Positions 34,544-44,397 of a stretch of DNA of 44,397 bases are shown piece by piece. Position 1 is the stretch's first letter, and each line of letters starts with the position of its first letter. The translations under genes were made by a program, and so were the position numbers. This stretch comes from Oxalobacteraceae bacterium (lineage in GTDB: Bacteria > Pseudomonadota > Gammaproteobacteria > Burkholderiales > Burkholderiaceae_D), in assembly GCA_030698225.1 (NCBI GenBank), contig JAUYNR010000111.1, positions 1 to 44,397 of the forward strand, in the 5' to 3' direction. The notes under the pieces are model-generated. The model was not told the DNA's origin. It worked only from the letters and a program-made list of their open reading frames with translations, and searched no databases.

Positions 34544-35209
34544 TTACTTCAAGCCAGCCACGTAGTCTGCCACAGCCTTGATTTCGTCATCGGTCATGCG
34601 TTTGGCGATAGCAGTCATCTGCGCGCTGTTGCTGCGGGTGCCGGCGCGGTAACTGATCAATTGCGCGACCGTATAATCCTGATGCTGACCGCCAATGCGC
34701 GGGAACTGGGCGGGAATGCCCGCCCCGCTCGGGCTGTGGCAACCGGCGCAGGCCGGGATATTTGCTCCGGTGATGCCGGCGCGATAAATTTTCTTGCCGG
34801 CATCGACGGTATTCTTGTTTTTGGCGGCGCCTGGGCTAGGTTTTTGCGCACTGAGATACGCGGAGATATTTTTCATGTCATCGTCGCTCAATGCCTTGGC
34901 GAAACCAGTCATGACCGCGTTATTGCGCGTGGCTCCGGTAAAGTCGACCAGTTGCTTGTGCAGATAGCCCTCATGCTGCGCAGCCAGTTTCGGATTCAGC
35001 GCGATGGTGGAATTGCCGGCGGCACCATGACACGAGGCACAGGCAATAATGTTGCGGGCGCTGTCGCCATTGGTGTACAGGGCTTCGCCCTTGGCCGGAT
35101 CGACCTTGGCTGCTGCTTTTTGTTCAGCGGCACCTGCGCTGGCAACGGTGGATACGGCCAGAGCCGCAACAAACAGGGATTTTACAATTGGCAAAAAAAC
35201 ACGGTTCAT
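34544..35209 (-). CDS. Dihaem cytochrome c4
   Basis: A 221-residue periplasmic electron carrier of the c4/c553 class that passes electrons from the bc1 complex to terminal oxidases. A signal peptide ends near residue 28. The two halves are similar, each with one haem site: CASCH at 57-61 and CAGCH at 154-158. Each half also has a C-terminal Met-containing segment (ALSDDDMKNISAYLSAQ and RMTDDEIKAVADYVAGL). The gene lies upstream of its own maturation genes (resB, ccsB) but is separated from them by a terminator. It is divergent from engB. Confidence 0.93.
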   Translation of the reverse strand: MNRVFLPIVKSLFVAALAVSTVASAGAAEQKAAAKVDPAKGEALYTNGDSARNIIACASCHGAAGNSTIALNPKLAAQHEGYLHKQLVDFTGATRNNAVMTGFAKALSDDDMKNISAYLSAQKPSPGAAKNKNTVDAGKKIYRAGITGANIPACAGCHSPSGAGIPAQFPRIGGQHQDYTVAQLISYRAGTRSNSAQMTAIAKRMTDDEIKAVADYVAGLK

Positions 35210-35380
35210 TCAAACACCTTGAGACTGAATATTAAAATTTGCCCTAATGGCAGCCATCCTGCTACGTTTGCACGACTTGCAGTCATTGCACGCGAGCTCG
35301 CTTGTTTGCGGCGCAACCATACGTAACCCCTTATTGTACAATAGCTTTCCGGCGTTTTTGCCCCTTTTTTGATTATCCCT

Positions 35381-36100
35381 ATGTCCATACTTTGGCAAGC
35401 CCGCTTCTTTACCACGGTGAATCATCTGCGTGATTTGCCAGATACACAGGTCCCGGAAGTCGCTTTTGCCGGCCGCTCCAATGCCGGCAAATCCACCGCC
35501 ATCAATATCCTGTGCAACCAGAAGAAACTGGCGTTCGCCTCCAAAACACCCGGCCGCACCCAGCATATCAATTACTTTTCGATCGGCGGCGCCCACGTCG
35601 GCCAGCATCGCAAGGATGAAACCAAGGTCGACGAGATCCGCTCGATGATGGTCGACTTGCCCGGTTACGGCTATGCGGAGGTGTCCGGCTCGGCCAAGCT
35701 GCACTGGCAGGAATTGCTCGGCGACTACGTGCGCAGGCGGGCGCAGCTGGCGGCACTGATACTTATCATGGATGCGCGCCGCCCGTTTACCGCGCTCGAT
35801 ACGCAGATGCTGGAATGGTTCGCCACCACCGGCAAACCGGTACATTGCCTGCTGACCAAGGCCGACAAGCTCAATCGCAACGAATCGGCCAACGCGCTAC
35901 GCGTCACGCGCACCATCCTGGGAAGTTACGTCGATAGCGCAGGCACACCCTTCCCGTACACCGCACAATTGTTTTCATCGCTGAAACGCATCGGCCTGGA
36001 AGAGGCGGACCAGAAGATCATGGAACTGAGCGGCCTGACGGCCATCGCAAGTCCCGCAGAAACGCCCGATCAGGCAAACCTTGCGCCATCGCAGGAATAG
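35381..36100 (+). CDS. engB: Ribosome-assembly GTPase EngB (YsxC/YihA)
   Basis: A 239-residue TrmE-Era-EngA-EngB-family GTPase needed for 50S subunit assembly. Motifs are G1 [10 protein letters not shown]3 DLPGYGYA and G4 TKADK, with the switch region [15 protein letters not shown] before G3. ATG 35381 is used; an in-frame TTG at 35369 is less likely. No clear Shine-Dalgarno is visible. The 3' end carries a short Ala/Glu/Pro-rich tail beyond the fold. It is divergent from cytochrome c4; upstream TACAAT near 35337 is a possible -10. Confidence 0.94.
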   Translation: MSILWQARFFTTVNHLRDLPDTQVPEVAFAGRSNAGKSTAINILCNQKKLAFASKTPGRTQHINYFSIGGAHVGQHRKDETKVDEIRSMMVDLPGYGYAEVSGSAKLHWQELLGDYVRRRAQLAALILIMDARRPFTALDTQMLEWFATTGKPVHCLLTKADKLNRNESANALRVTRTILGSYVDSAGTPFPYTAQLFSSLKRIGLEEADQKIMELSGLTAIASPAETPDQANLAPSQE

Positions 36101-37424
<1,324 letters not shown>

Positions 37425-37437
37425 GCGGCTAATGCAC

Positions 37438-37457
37438 AGGCGCGATTTATCGCGCCT
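37438..37457. terminator. Perfect 8-bp palindrome after hemB, weak terminator candidate
   Basis: AGGCGCGA (37438-37445), a four-base loop TTTA and TCGCGCCT (37450-37457) lie 13 bases after the hemB stop. The stem is strong, but the bases after it are CCTAACC rather than a T-run. Intrinsic termination is therefore uncertain; it may act as a 3'-end stabiliser. Confidence 0.4.
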
Positions 37458-37516
37458 CCTAACCTGCTCGTTTATCGTAGCTGCCAATCGCACAAGTCGG
37501 ATTAATAACCACTTTA

Positions 37517-37576
37517 GGAGTATGCTGAAAAACCATGCATTTCCCGCATATATTTATTGCGACTTTAAAAATACTC
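37517..37576 (+). repeat. 60-bp intergenic element, copy E
   Basis: Starts GGAGTATGCT 92 bases after the hemB stop and ends AAAAATACTC, so both ends match copy A. The TTTCCCGCAT core and TTGCGAC segment align base for base with copy D. It lies 19 bases before the dsbD stop, between convergent genes. Confidence 0.72.
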
Positions 37577-37595
37577 AGTAAAAATGAAATTTTCG

Positions 37596-39437
37596 TCAAA
37601 ACACCAGAGATAACGACCGCGCAAATCGCTCTGCATTCTGATAGCCGATTACCCGCGCACCCTGAATCTCCGCTCCTTGCGCGTTAAAGAAGATGATGCC
37701 GGGCGGGCCGAACAGATTAAAACGCTTGAGCATCGCCTTGTCATCCGCATTGTTCGCAGTCACATCCGCCTGCAATAGCAACAGCGTCGACATCTGCTCG
37801 CGCACACGCTGATCGGTAAAGGTCAGCTTCTCCATTTCCTTGCAGGAAACGCACCAGTCGGCGTAAAAATCGAGCATCACCGTCTTGCCCTGCGTCGATG
37901 CCAGCGCCGCATCGAGTTCCCCGACCGAGCGCACGCGGGTAAATTGCAGCGGCTTTTCGGGATTGCCGATCAGGTGCGACAGCGGTGCCCAGGCATCCCG
38001 GCCGCCGCTGGCTACGCCAACCAGTTGCGCCAGACCGAATGCTGCAAGAACGATACCGAGCGTAATCGAAAATCCGCCGCTAAGCGGGCGCAGCAGGAAG
38101 ATTCCATAACCCAGGCCGAGTGCCGCCCAGCCCAGCATCGCCAGCCAGCCAGGAAGAATCGGAGCCACCATCCACAACGCCAGACCCAGCATCAACACGC
38201 CGAAGAAGCGTTTCACCGTTTCCATCCAAGCGCCAGCCCGCGGCAACAGGGTGCCTGCAGAGATCCCGACCAACAGCAGCGGCACGCTCATTCCAGCCGC
38301 CATCGCAAACAGCGCGCCGCCGCCGATCACCACATCGCGAGTCTGACTGATATACACCAGTGCTCCGGCCAGCGGCGCCGCCACACAAGGCCCGACAATC
38401 AGGGCTGAAATCGCACCCATGGCAAATACCCCGAACAACTTGCCGGCGGACTGGCGCTCCGACACTTGCATCAGGCGCGATTGAATCACCGCCGGCACCT
38501 GCAACTGATAGACCCCGAACATCGACAGCGCCAGAGTCACCATCAGCAGCGCAAACAGGCCCAGCACCCAGGAATTTTGCAGACTGGCAGCCAAGCCTTC
38601 GCCGATCAGGCCGGCCGCTATGCCGAGCGCGGTATACACGATCGCCATCCCAAGCGAGTACGCGACCGACAGGACAAAGGCGCGCGAACGCGGCACATGG
38701 GCGCCCTCTCCCACGATGATGAAAGACAAGATGGGGACCATCGGCAGCACGCAAGGAGTAAATGCCAGACCTAGACCGAGCAGGAAGAACAAGGGCAGGA
38801 TGACCAGCAATTTGCGGCCTTTCAGCGATGCCTCGATGCTGCCCATTTCGCCGTCCGGCAAGCCTGCTGTCGTCGACTCCTGCTCGGATGCAGCGTTATT
38901 CCGGCCGATCTGGGCGCCGCTGGTGTCGCCACCCATGCCCAGTACGCCCTGTATCGCACCTGCTGCTGCCAGCAAGCCACCCCCTGTCGGCGACAAGTTC
39001 GCGACCGACTCCATCGGCGCGTAACACAATCCCTGATCCGCGCAGCCCTGCGAAGTGACTGTCAGTACAAACGGTGCGGTGGCCTGCACCGGCAGCGTAA
39101 TCGTTACCTGCTTGTGATACTTTTCGACATCTTTCTCAAATGTCTTGTCGAATTTAATGATGCCGCGCGGCAGTTCAGGTGGACCCAAGGCGGCTCCCAC
39201 AGCCTTGAACTGGAAACGTTCGCGATACATGTAATAGCCATCGGCGATGGCAAAAGTCAGCACGATCGTGCTCGGATCTTGCATCCTGGCAGCGAACTTG
39301 AATGCTGCTTCCGACTCCAGGAAATCTTCGTTCGCAAAGGCATGCTGGGGCAACAGGATCCCCAGCAACGCAAAGAACAAAATCCAGGCAAATGCAGCTT
39401 GCCTGGATGACGGATGTTGGGATAAACGCTTATACAT
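37596..39437 (-). CDS. dsbD: Thiol:disulfide interchange protein DsbD
   Basis: An inner-membrane reductase that carries thioredoxin electrons to periplasmic DsbC, CcmG-type and related proteins. The 613-residue chain has a signal peptide ending near residue 36. In the N-terminal periplasmic domain the cysteine pair is C132 and C138 (CADQGLC). The membrane domain has C229 (FTPCVLP) and C351 (GPCVAAP). The C-terminal thioredoxin domain has WCVSCK (C529, C532). All six redox cysteines of the cascade are present. The gene is convergent with hemB. The 204 bases upstream contain no gene I can identify; cutA, a frequent neighbour, is absent. Confidence 0.96.
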   Translation of the reverse strand: MYKRLSQHPSSRQAAFAWILFFALLGILLPQHAFANEDFLESEAAFKFAARMQDPSTIVLTFAIADGYYMYRERFQFKAVGAALGPPELPRGIIKFDKTFEKDVEKYHKQVTITLPVQATAPFVLTVTSQGCADQGLCYAPMESVANLSPTGGGLLAAAGAIQGVLGMGGDTSGAQIGRNNAASEQESTTAGLPDGEMGSIEASLKGRKLLVILPLFFLLGLGLAFTPCVLPMVPILSFIIVGEGAHVPRSRAFVLSVAYSLGMAIVYTALGIAAGLIGEGLAASLQNSWVLGLFALLMVTLALSMFGVYQLQVPAVIQSRLMQVSERQSAGKLFGVFAMGAISALIVGPCVAAPLAGALVYISQTRDVVIGGGALFAMAAGMSVPLLLVGISAGTLLPRAGAWMETVKRFFGVLMLGLALWMVAPILPGWLAMLGWAALGLGYGIFLLRPLSGGFSITLGIVLAAFGLAQLVGVASGGRDAWAPLSHLIGNPEKPLQFTRVRSVGELDAALASTQGKTVMLDFYADWCVSCKEMEKLTFTDQRVREQMSTLLLLQADVTANNADDKAMLKRFNLFGPPGIIFFNAQGAEIQGARVIGYQNAERFARSLSLVF

Positions 39438-39641
39438 GCAAATCTTTCTTCATTGCCACATCAATCCGATGAATGCTGAGGCAAACACATCAAAACTTCA
39501 GCCTGACATGCACCTTAACTACCCGCCCGAGTGGGGCGACGCACTTGAACGGCGATGGATGGACCGCAGCACCGACAATACGTTCCCAAAAACAACATCG
39601 CGTAGACGCCGGCACGCCCACGCAGCCGCTCGGGCAGACGT

Positions 39642-40427
39642 CTATTTCAGCAGGCGCTGTCGCGTCAGCACCGTCGCCAGATAAAATCCGGCAATACAAT
39701 ATGCGATCAATAATACCAAATCGCGCACCGGCGCCACGGGCCAGGCGCCTAGAATCAGAGGCCGCACCAGATTGACTGCAGCACCAAGCGGCAGTACATG
39801 AGAAACCGACTGCAACCAGTCCGGCAATTGTGCGACCGGATAATACACTCCAGACAAAAATACCATTGGCGTGAGTACCATCGTGAAGTAATAGGTGAAA
39901 AAATCATATCCGCGCGCCAGCGCATTGACTACCAACCCCATCGACGCAAACGTCATGCCGATGATGAACAACAAGGGCAACACCAGCACCGTATGCACAT
40001 TCAGACCGATACCCAAGAACAGCAGCACGCCCAGAATGACCACGCCCGAGAATAAGGCTTTGCTGGCGGCCCACAGCATCTCGGCCAGGATGATGTCATC
40101 CAGCGCCAGCGGCGCATTGAGCAAGGCGTCCCACGATTTCTGCACATGCATGCGCGAAAAGGCTGAATACAGCGCCTCGAAAGATGCAGCCATCATGATT
40201 GACATGCAAATCGAGCCTGAGCCCAGATAATTGATGTAAGGAATTCCCTCGATCTGCCTGAGCAAGCTTCCCAAGCCATAACCGAAGGCCACCAGAGTAA
40301 TCAATGGATCGGCGATATTGCCGATAATGCTGGCAACAGCGAGCTTTTTCCAGACCAGGAAATTCCTTTGCCAGATAGGCCGAAAACGCAGCGAAAATGA
40401 AGGTAATGCGTAGTGCGAAGAATGCAT
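39642..40427 (-). CDS. ABC-2 type transporter permease (NodJ-like)
   Basis: A 261-residue membrane protein with six predicted helices, of the ABC-2 export family (NodJ/KpsM/TagG type). IANIGDPLITLVAFGYGLG-like sequence at the N-terminus (IIGNIADPLITLVAFGYGLG) and MVLTPMVFLSGVYYPVAQLP in the fifth helix region are characteristic. It pairs with the ATPase encoded one base upstream, giving a half-size exporter of NodIJ type. Outside rhizobia such NodIJ-like pairs export unknown glycoconjugates or lipids. No nod genes are present, so a nodulation role should not be assumed. Confidence 0.87.
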   Translation of the reverse strand: MHSSHYALPSFSLRFRPIWQRNFLVWKKLAVASIIGNIADPLITLVAFGYGLGSLLRQIEGIPYINYLGSGSICMSIMMAASFEALYSAFSRMHVQKSWDALLNAPLALDDIILAEMLWAASKALFSGVVILGVLLFLGIGLNVHTVLVLPLLFIIGMTFASMGLVVNALARGYDFFTYYFTMVLTPMVFLSGVYYPVAQLPDWLQSVSHVLPLGAAVNLVRPLILGAWPVAPVRDLVLLIAYCIAGFYLATVLTRQRLLK

Positions 40428-40428
40428 C

Positions 40429-41361
40429 CTAGTCCCGTATTTCTCTACCGGTCAGCTTCAGAAACAAATCTTCCAGATTTGCCGGGCGATGCACAAAGCG
40501 GACATCCGTAGTTGCATGCAAGCTGGTTATTAAGTGTTGCGCGTCATTGGTATAACAAAAAACAGTCTCCCCGCTTACTTCGATCCGGACCGATTGCTGG
40601 CGCCCCAAATTATCGCCCCATGGACGGGCACCTTCGCCATAAACCTCGACCACTTCCGACTCGATATGCAGAGCAATCAGATTTCTGGGAGAGCCTTCCG
40701 CAATCATCTTGCCATGATCGATTACTGCCAGGCGGTCGCACAAACGTTCAGCCTCATCCATGAAGTGGGTGGTCAAGAAAATGGTTTTGCCCTGACTCAC
40801 CAGAATCTTCAGGCGCTCCCAGATCATATGACGGGCCTGCGGGTCCAGCCCTGTGGTCGGCTCATCCATAAAAATAAGGTCAGGATCATTGACAAGTGCG
40901 CGAGCCAGCATCAGACGCCGCCTCATACCACCCGACAACTCTGCTATGCCAGCATCTTTTTTAGCAGTCAAGTTGGCGAACTCAAGCAGAGCCGGAATAC
41001 GTGCTGCAATTACTGCATCAGGAATGCCAAAATAACGCCCGAACACCAACAGGTTTTCCGCCACAGTAAAGTCAGGATCAAGATTATCTGCCTGCGGTAC
41101 GACTCCTACCCGCAAACGCGCCTGACGGGCCTGCGACGGGATGCGTTGCCCTGCCAGAGTGATCCGGCCGCTGTTCGGTGCCGTCAACCCTAGGCATAAA
41201 CGCAGCGTGGTTGTCTTGCCGGCGCCATTTGGCCCTAGCAATCCATAACACTCGCCGCGCCGCAGGGAAAAACTCAGCGAATCTACTACGACGCTTTGCA
41301 GATCCCCCTTACCATAGGATTTAAACAGGTTTTCTACAGATAAAATATCAGACTGCCGCAT
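40429..41361 (-). CDS. ABC transporter ATPase (NodI-like)
   Basis: A 310-residue ATP-binding subunit with Walker A GPNGAGKT (43-50), signature LSGGM (142-146) and Walker B DLIFMDE (161-167). A C-terminal extension of about 90 residues follows, as in NodI/DrrA-type proteins. [18 protein letters not shown] is typical of the NodI branch. It forms an operon with the permease directly downstream (one base between them). The substrate is unknown. It is separated from rplQ by a bidirectional terminator at 41468-41498. Confidence 0.9.
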   Translation of the reverse strand: MRQSDILSVENLFKSYGKGDLQSVVVDSLSFSLRRGECYGLLGPNGAGKTTTLRLCLGLTAPNSGRITLAGQRIPSQARQARLRVGVVPQADNLDPDFTVAENLLVFGRYFGIPDAVIAARIPALLEFANLTAKKDAGIAELSGGMRRRLMLARALVNDPDLIFMDEPTTGLDPQARHMIWERLKILVSQGKTIFLTTHFMDEAERLCDRLAVIDHGKMIAEGSPRNLIALHIESEVVEVYGEGARPWGDNLGRQQSVRIEVSGETVFCYTNDAQHLITSLHATTDVRFVHRPANLEDLFLKLTGREIRD

Positions 41362-41467
41362 TCAAAAATCCCTTGCCGGTATAAAGACAAATCGTATCCT
41401 ACCGCCATTTCTCACCCGGCCCGCCCAGTACGATCGGCAAAATCAAGATTTATCTGCGCAATACGAA

Positions 41468-41498
41468 CAAAAGCCAGGCAGAGCCTGGCTTTTTTTGA
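41468..41498. terminator. Bidirectional intrinsic terminator after rplQ
   Basis: AGCCAGGC (41472-41479), an AGA loop and GCCTGGCT (41483-41490) form a perfect 8-bp stem. A T-run follows on the plus strand, and TTTTGTT follows on the minus strand. It lies 35 bases past the rplQ stop and ends the ribosomal-protein operon on the minus strand. Confidence 0.9.
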
Positions 41499-41524
41499 TG
41501 CCGCATTATAAAACTAGCGACTAA

Positions 41525-41920
41525 TCATTCTGCATCTGCAATCTCTACAGCTTCAGTTGTATCCGGCCGGTCCAGCAATTCAATAAAGGCCATAGGCGCA
41601 TTATCGCCAACACGGAAGCCCATCTTCAAGATGCGCAGATAGCCTCCGTTGCGGTTGGCGTAACGAGGACCTAGTTCAGCAAACAGCTTTACCACCATTT
41701 CGCGGTCACGCAGGCGGTTAAATGCGAGGCGCTTGTTAGCCAGTGTATCTGACTTACCCAAGGTGAGAATCGGCTCAATAACACGGCGCAATTCCTTGGC
41801 TTTAGGCAGGGTTGTTTTGATCGCCTCGTGACGCAACAGGGATACTGTCATGTTGCGCAGCATCGCCAAACGATGGGAAGAAGTGCGATTGAGCTTACGA
41901 AGACCGTGACGATGACGCAT
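41525..41920 (-). CDS. rplQ: 50S ribosomal protein L17
   Basis: The 131-residue ribosomal protein of the 50S exit-tunnel rim. It starts with the canonical [17 protein letters not shown] and includes [31 protein letters not shown] 41920 is supported by AAGGA about seven bases upstream; the longer frame to 42025 is spurious. A short acidic tail ([11 protein letters not shown]) ends the protein. It is the last gene of the alpha operon, 140 bases after rpoA, followed by an intrinsic terminator. Confidence 0.97.
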   Translation of the reverse strand: MRHRHGLRKLNRTSSHRLAMLRNMTVSLLRHEAIKTTLPKAKELRRVIEPILTLGKSDTLANKRLAFNRLRDREMVVKLFAELGPRYANRNGGYLRILKMGFRVGDNAPMAFIELLDRPDTTEAVEIADAE

Positions 41921-42060
41921 GGTAATTCCTTTCGAGTTAAGTTTGATTCCAGCTCTTCTATCGCAGAGACATCGATCTGTCACTGCGCGGGCCGGTAAAT
42001 TTAAGTGCGTGATTATACTAAACAAGTCGCAAATAAGTTGAATCTTATTCGCGCCACATG

Positions 42061-43038
42061 TTACTTTTCCAAACCGACAGGTGGCCAGTTTTCAAGTTTC
42101 ATCCCCAAAGTCAAGCCGCGCGAAGCAAGCACTTCCTTGATTTCATTCAGGGACTTGCGACCAAGGTTCGGGGTCTTGAGCAGTTCATTTTCACTACGCT
42201 GGATCAAATCACCAATATAGTAAATATTCTCGGCCTTGAGGCAGTTGGCGGAACGCACCGTCAATTCCAAATCATCAACCGGACGCAGCAGAATCGGGTC
42301 CACTGCCGGCGTACGGGATGGCGCCTCCGCAGCAGCCTCCGTACCCTCCAGCGCTGCAAATACGCTCAATTGCTCAACCAGCACACGCGCTGATTGACGA
42401 ATTGCTTCCTCGGGAGAAATCACACCATTGGTTTCAATATTGATGACCAACTTATCCAGATCGGTACGCTGCTCAACGCGAGCCGACTCAACCGCGTAAG
42501 ACACCCGACGTACTGGCGAGAAAGAGGCATCCAGGATAATCCGGCCGATTGTCTTGTTAGTATCTTCGGCCAAGCGACGAACGTTACCGGGTACGTAGCC
42601 TCGACCCTTTTCAATCTTGATCTGCATATCCAGCTTGCCACCGGCTGTAAGATGGGCAATCACGTGATCTGGATTGACCAGCTCAACGTCGTGCGGCAAA
42701 TCAATATCCGAAGCCAGAACAGCGCCTTCACCCTCTTTCTTAAGTGTCAAAGTAACTTCATCTCGATTATGAACCTTGAATACAACACCTTTCAAGTTTA
42801 ATAATAAATCAACAACGTCTTCCTGCACGCCATCTAGGGAAGAGTATTCATGCACAACGCCCGCGATTGTAACCTCCGTTGGCGCAAAACCAACCATGGA
42901 GGAGAGCAGCACACGACGCAAAGCATTCCCAAGCGTATGTCCGTAACCACGCTCAAACGGCTCCATCACAACCTTGGCATGACTCGCACCAAGAGTTTCA
43001 ACATCAATAATACGTGGCTTTAGTAAACTGTTTTGCAT
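42061..43038 (-). CDS. rpoA: RNA polymerase alpha subunit
   Basis: A 325-residue subunit that scaffolds RNA polymerase assembly. The N-terminal dimerisation domain ([20 protein letters not shown] at about 28-47) is joined by an Ala/Glu-rich linker (about 235-250) to the C-terminal domain. The C-terminal domain carries the DNA- and activator-contact helices ([18 protein letters not shown] and [21 protein letters not shown]). The length is normal. It sits between rpsD and rplQ as in most bacteria, with a hairpin at 43110-43130 just upstream. Confidence 0.98.
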   Translation of the reverse strand: MQNSLLKPRIIDVETLGASHAKVVMEPFERGYGHTLGNALRRVLLSSMVGFAPTEVTIAGVVHEYSSLDGVQEDVVDLLLNLKGVVFKVHNRDEVTLTLKKEGEGAVLASDIDLPHDVELVNPDHVIAHLTAGGKLDMQIKIEKGRGYVPGNVRRLAEDTNKTIGRIILDASFSPVRRVSYAVESARVEQRTDLDKLVINIETNGVISPEEAIRQSARVLVEQLSVFAALEGTEAAAEAPSRTPAVDPILLRPVDDLELTVRSANCLKAENIYYIGDLIQRSENELLKTPNLGRKSLNEIKEVLASRGLTLGMKLENWPPVGLEK

Positions 43039-43105
43039 GAAATGTCCTTTTCAATACCCTCGGTTCGTTACACCGATAAGGCTGATGGCATTGGTAAATA
43101 ATGTG

Positions 43106-43130
43106 AAAACGCCCACTCGATGAGTGGGCG
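43106..43130 (-). terminator. Hairpin between rpsD and rpoA (terminator or attenuator)
   Basis: On the minus strand CGCCCACTC-ATC-GAGTGGGCG (43110-43130) is a perfect 9-bp stem followed by TTTT (43109-43106), 20 bases after the rpsD stop. It resembles an intrinsic terminator with a short T-tract and could set the ratio of rpoA/rplQ to upstream ribosomal genes. Confidence 0.6.
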
Positions 43131-43150
43131 GAAGTTGCGGCTAAATGCTA

Positions 43151-43774
43151 TTAACGCGAATACAATTCGACGATCAGCGATTCGTTGACGTCGTGAGCGA
43201 TTTCGTTACGTTCTGGCAGGGACTTGAAGGTGCCTTCCATTTTCTTGGCATCGACCGAGACCCAGGCCGGCATGCCGATTTGCTCGGCCAGCGACAGCGC
43301 TTCGAGGATACGCACTTGCTTCTTCGACTTTTCGCGCACGGCGATGACGTCGCCGGTCTTGACTGCGTACGAAGCGATGTTGACGACCTGGCCGTTGACG
43401 GTGAACGCCTTGTGCGATACCAGCTGGCGCGCTTCAGCGCGGGTCGAGCCGAAGCCCATGCGGTAGCAGACGTTGTCGAGACGCGCTTCCAGCAAACGCA
43501 GCAGCGTTTCGCCGGTGTTGCCCTTGCGGCGGTCGGCTTCAGCGAAGTAGCGGCGGAACTGACGCTCGAGGACGCCGTACATGCGCTTGACTTTTTGCTT
43601 TTCGCGCAGCTGGTTGCCGTAGTCCGAGGTACGAGCACCGGACTTGACACCGTGCTGGCCTGGCTTGACGTCCAGTTTGCATTTCGAATCGAGGGAGCGG
43701 CGTGCGCTCTTGAGGAACAGGTCCGTACCTTCACGGCGGGACAGTTTTGCTTTAGGTCCGATATAACGTGCCAC
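43151..43774 (-). CDS. rpsD: 30S ribosomal protein S4
   Basis: A 207-residue primary 16S rRNA-binding protein and, in many bacteria, a translational repressor of its operon. It starts [20 protein letters not shown] and carries [11 protein letters not shown]. The S4 RNA-binding domain lies near residues 97-160 ([31 protein letters not shown] region). The length is standard. The 288 bases between rpsK and rpsD contain no recognisable gene. Confidence 0.98.
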   Translation of the reverse strand: MARYIGPKAKLSRREGTDLFLKSARRSLDSKCKLDVKPGQHGVKSGARTSDYGNQLREKQKVKRMYGVLERQFRRYFAEADRRKGNTGETLLRLLEARLDNVCYRMGFGSTRAEARQLVSHKAFTVNGQVVNIASYAVKTGDVIAVREKSKKQVRILEALSLAEQIGMPAWVSVDAKKMEGTFKSLPERNEIAHDVNESLIVELYSR

Positions 43775-44062
43775 AATATTTCCTTTAAATTATGACGCCC
43801 CGGCGACACCTTGCGGTGGGCAGGCGCTAGTCCGCTTCACTTTCAAGCGAACGTGGCTGACAAAAAAATGTGCAGATCACGTTCCGGCTCGCACGCGGGA
43901 ACGCGGCAGGCAAGAACAGCCGGGCAGTATACCCTTTCGGGGTCTGCTCCGGCAATCTATTTTTCAACTAACGACGGCAAGACGTTTCCGCCTTGACGTA
44001 CACACTGCAAATCAGTTGAGGACCGACCGAAAGCGATACACCCCGGTCCGTCCCGCAATGAA
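43775..44062. other. rpsK-rpsD intergenic region
   Basis: At 288 bases this is a rather long gap for an alpha operon. I see no gene, clear terminator or repeat. A GC-rich part (43880-43970) could fold weakly and might hold an S4-related control structure, but nothing specific supports this. Confidence 0.4.
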
Positions 44063-44397
44063 TTAAATGCGACGGCGCTTTGGAGGACGGCAACCGTTGT
44101 GCGGTACTGGCGTCACGTCCTGGATCTCGGTGATCTTGATGCCCAGGTTGTTCAGTGCGCGAACAGCCGACTCACGACCAGGACCTGGGCCCTTGATGCG
44201 TACTTCGAGGTTCTTCACGCCGCACTCAACAGCGACCTTGCCTGCTGCTTCAGCCGCAACCTGCGCTGCGAACGGGGTCGATTTACGCGAACCCTTGAAG
44301 CCTGCACCGCCGGACGGTGCCCACGACAGGGCATTGCCTTGACGATCGGTGATCGTGATGATGGTGTTGTTAAACGATGCGTGGACGTGCGCGATGC
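44063..44397 (-). CDS. rpsK: 30S ribosomal protein S11 (partial, cut by window end)
   Basis: The 110 C-terminal residues of S11 are encoded here; the start lies right of the window. The frame reads [17 protein letters not shown] and ends [13 protein letters not shown] with TAA at 44063-44065, a typical S11 C-terminus. S11 sits on the 30S platform next to the mRNA exit. It precedes rpsD in the alpha operon. Confidence 0.96.
   Translation of the reverse strand, partial: IAHVHASFNNTIITITDRQGNALSWAPSGGAGFKGSRKSTPFAAQVAAEAAGKVAVECGVKNLEVRIKGPGPGRESAVRALNNLGIKITEIQDVTPVPHNGCRPPKRRRI

Overview
The window reads as an ordinary chromosomal segment of a betaproteobacterium, most likely order Burkholderiales and probably close to Oxalobacteraceae (Herminiimonas/Janthinobacterium/Collimonas type). 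This rests on remembered gene order and protein character: pilMNOPQ next to aroK/aroB and dgt, the run engB / cytochrome c4 / resB / ccsB / msrP / msrQ / lysA / lptM / cyaY / mrcA, the kdsD-kdsC-lptC-lptA-lptB-rpoN-hpf cluster, and the alpha-operon tail rpsK-rpsD-rpoA-rplQ. No search could be run. I saw no tRNA, rRNA, CRISPR array, transposase or phage gene.

Layout. 1-2.6 kb: palindromic repeats, a periplasmic haem protein (DUF3365 type), a TSUP membrane transporter preceded by a 41-codon ORF, and a hotdog thioesterase. 2.7-7.3 kb: a sigma-54 activator with three tandem operator-like palindromes upstream, an AEC-family carrier and a CPA2 cation/proton antiporter. 7.4-13 kb: the KDO/LPS-export operon running into rpoN and hpf, closed by an intrinsic terminator. 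13-17 kb: a 3-hydroxyisobutyryl-CoA-hydrolase-like protein, then (minus strand) dgt and a single ORF that fuses shikimate kinase to 3-dehydroquinate synthase (AroKB). 17-24.4 kb: an AT-richer Ig-like lipoprotein gene placed between pilQ and aroKB, then the type IV pilus operon pilMNOPQ, whose pilQ has a palindromic repeat in its signal-peptide region. 24.7-29 kb: PBP1A, frataxin (cyaY), LptM and lysA. 29-35.2 kb: methionine-sulfoxide repair (msrPQ), System II cytochrome c maturation (ccsB/resB) and a dihaem cytochrome c4. 35.4-41.4 kb: engB, a candidate structured RNA with some 6S-like features, hemB, dsbD and a NodIJ-like ABC exporter. 41.5 kb to the end: rplQ, rpoA, rpsD and a truncated rpsK.

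Most genes serve the envelope: LPS synthesis and transport (kdsD, kdsC, lptA, lptB, lptC, lptM), peptidoglycan (PBP1A), pili, and periplasmic redox and haem proteins (dsbD, ccsB/resB, c4, msrPQ, hemB).

The strongest unexplained signal is a family of five near-60-bp intergenic elements (1958-2017, 4216-4275, 14159-14218, 29085-29145, 37517-37576). They share two hairpins and conserved ends, and four of them lie between convergent genes. Other points worth checking are the AroKB fusion, the lipoprotein inserted at the pilQ-aroK junction, the repeat-extended PilQ N-terminus, the triple operator of the sigma-54 activator, and the engB-hemB RNA candidate.
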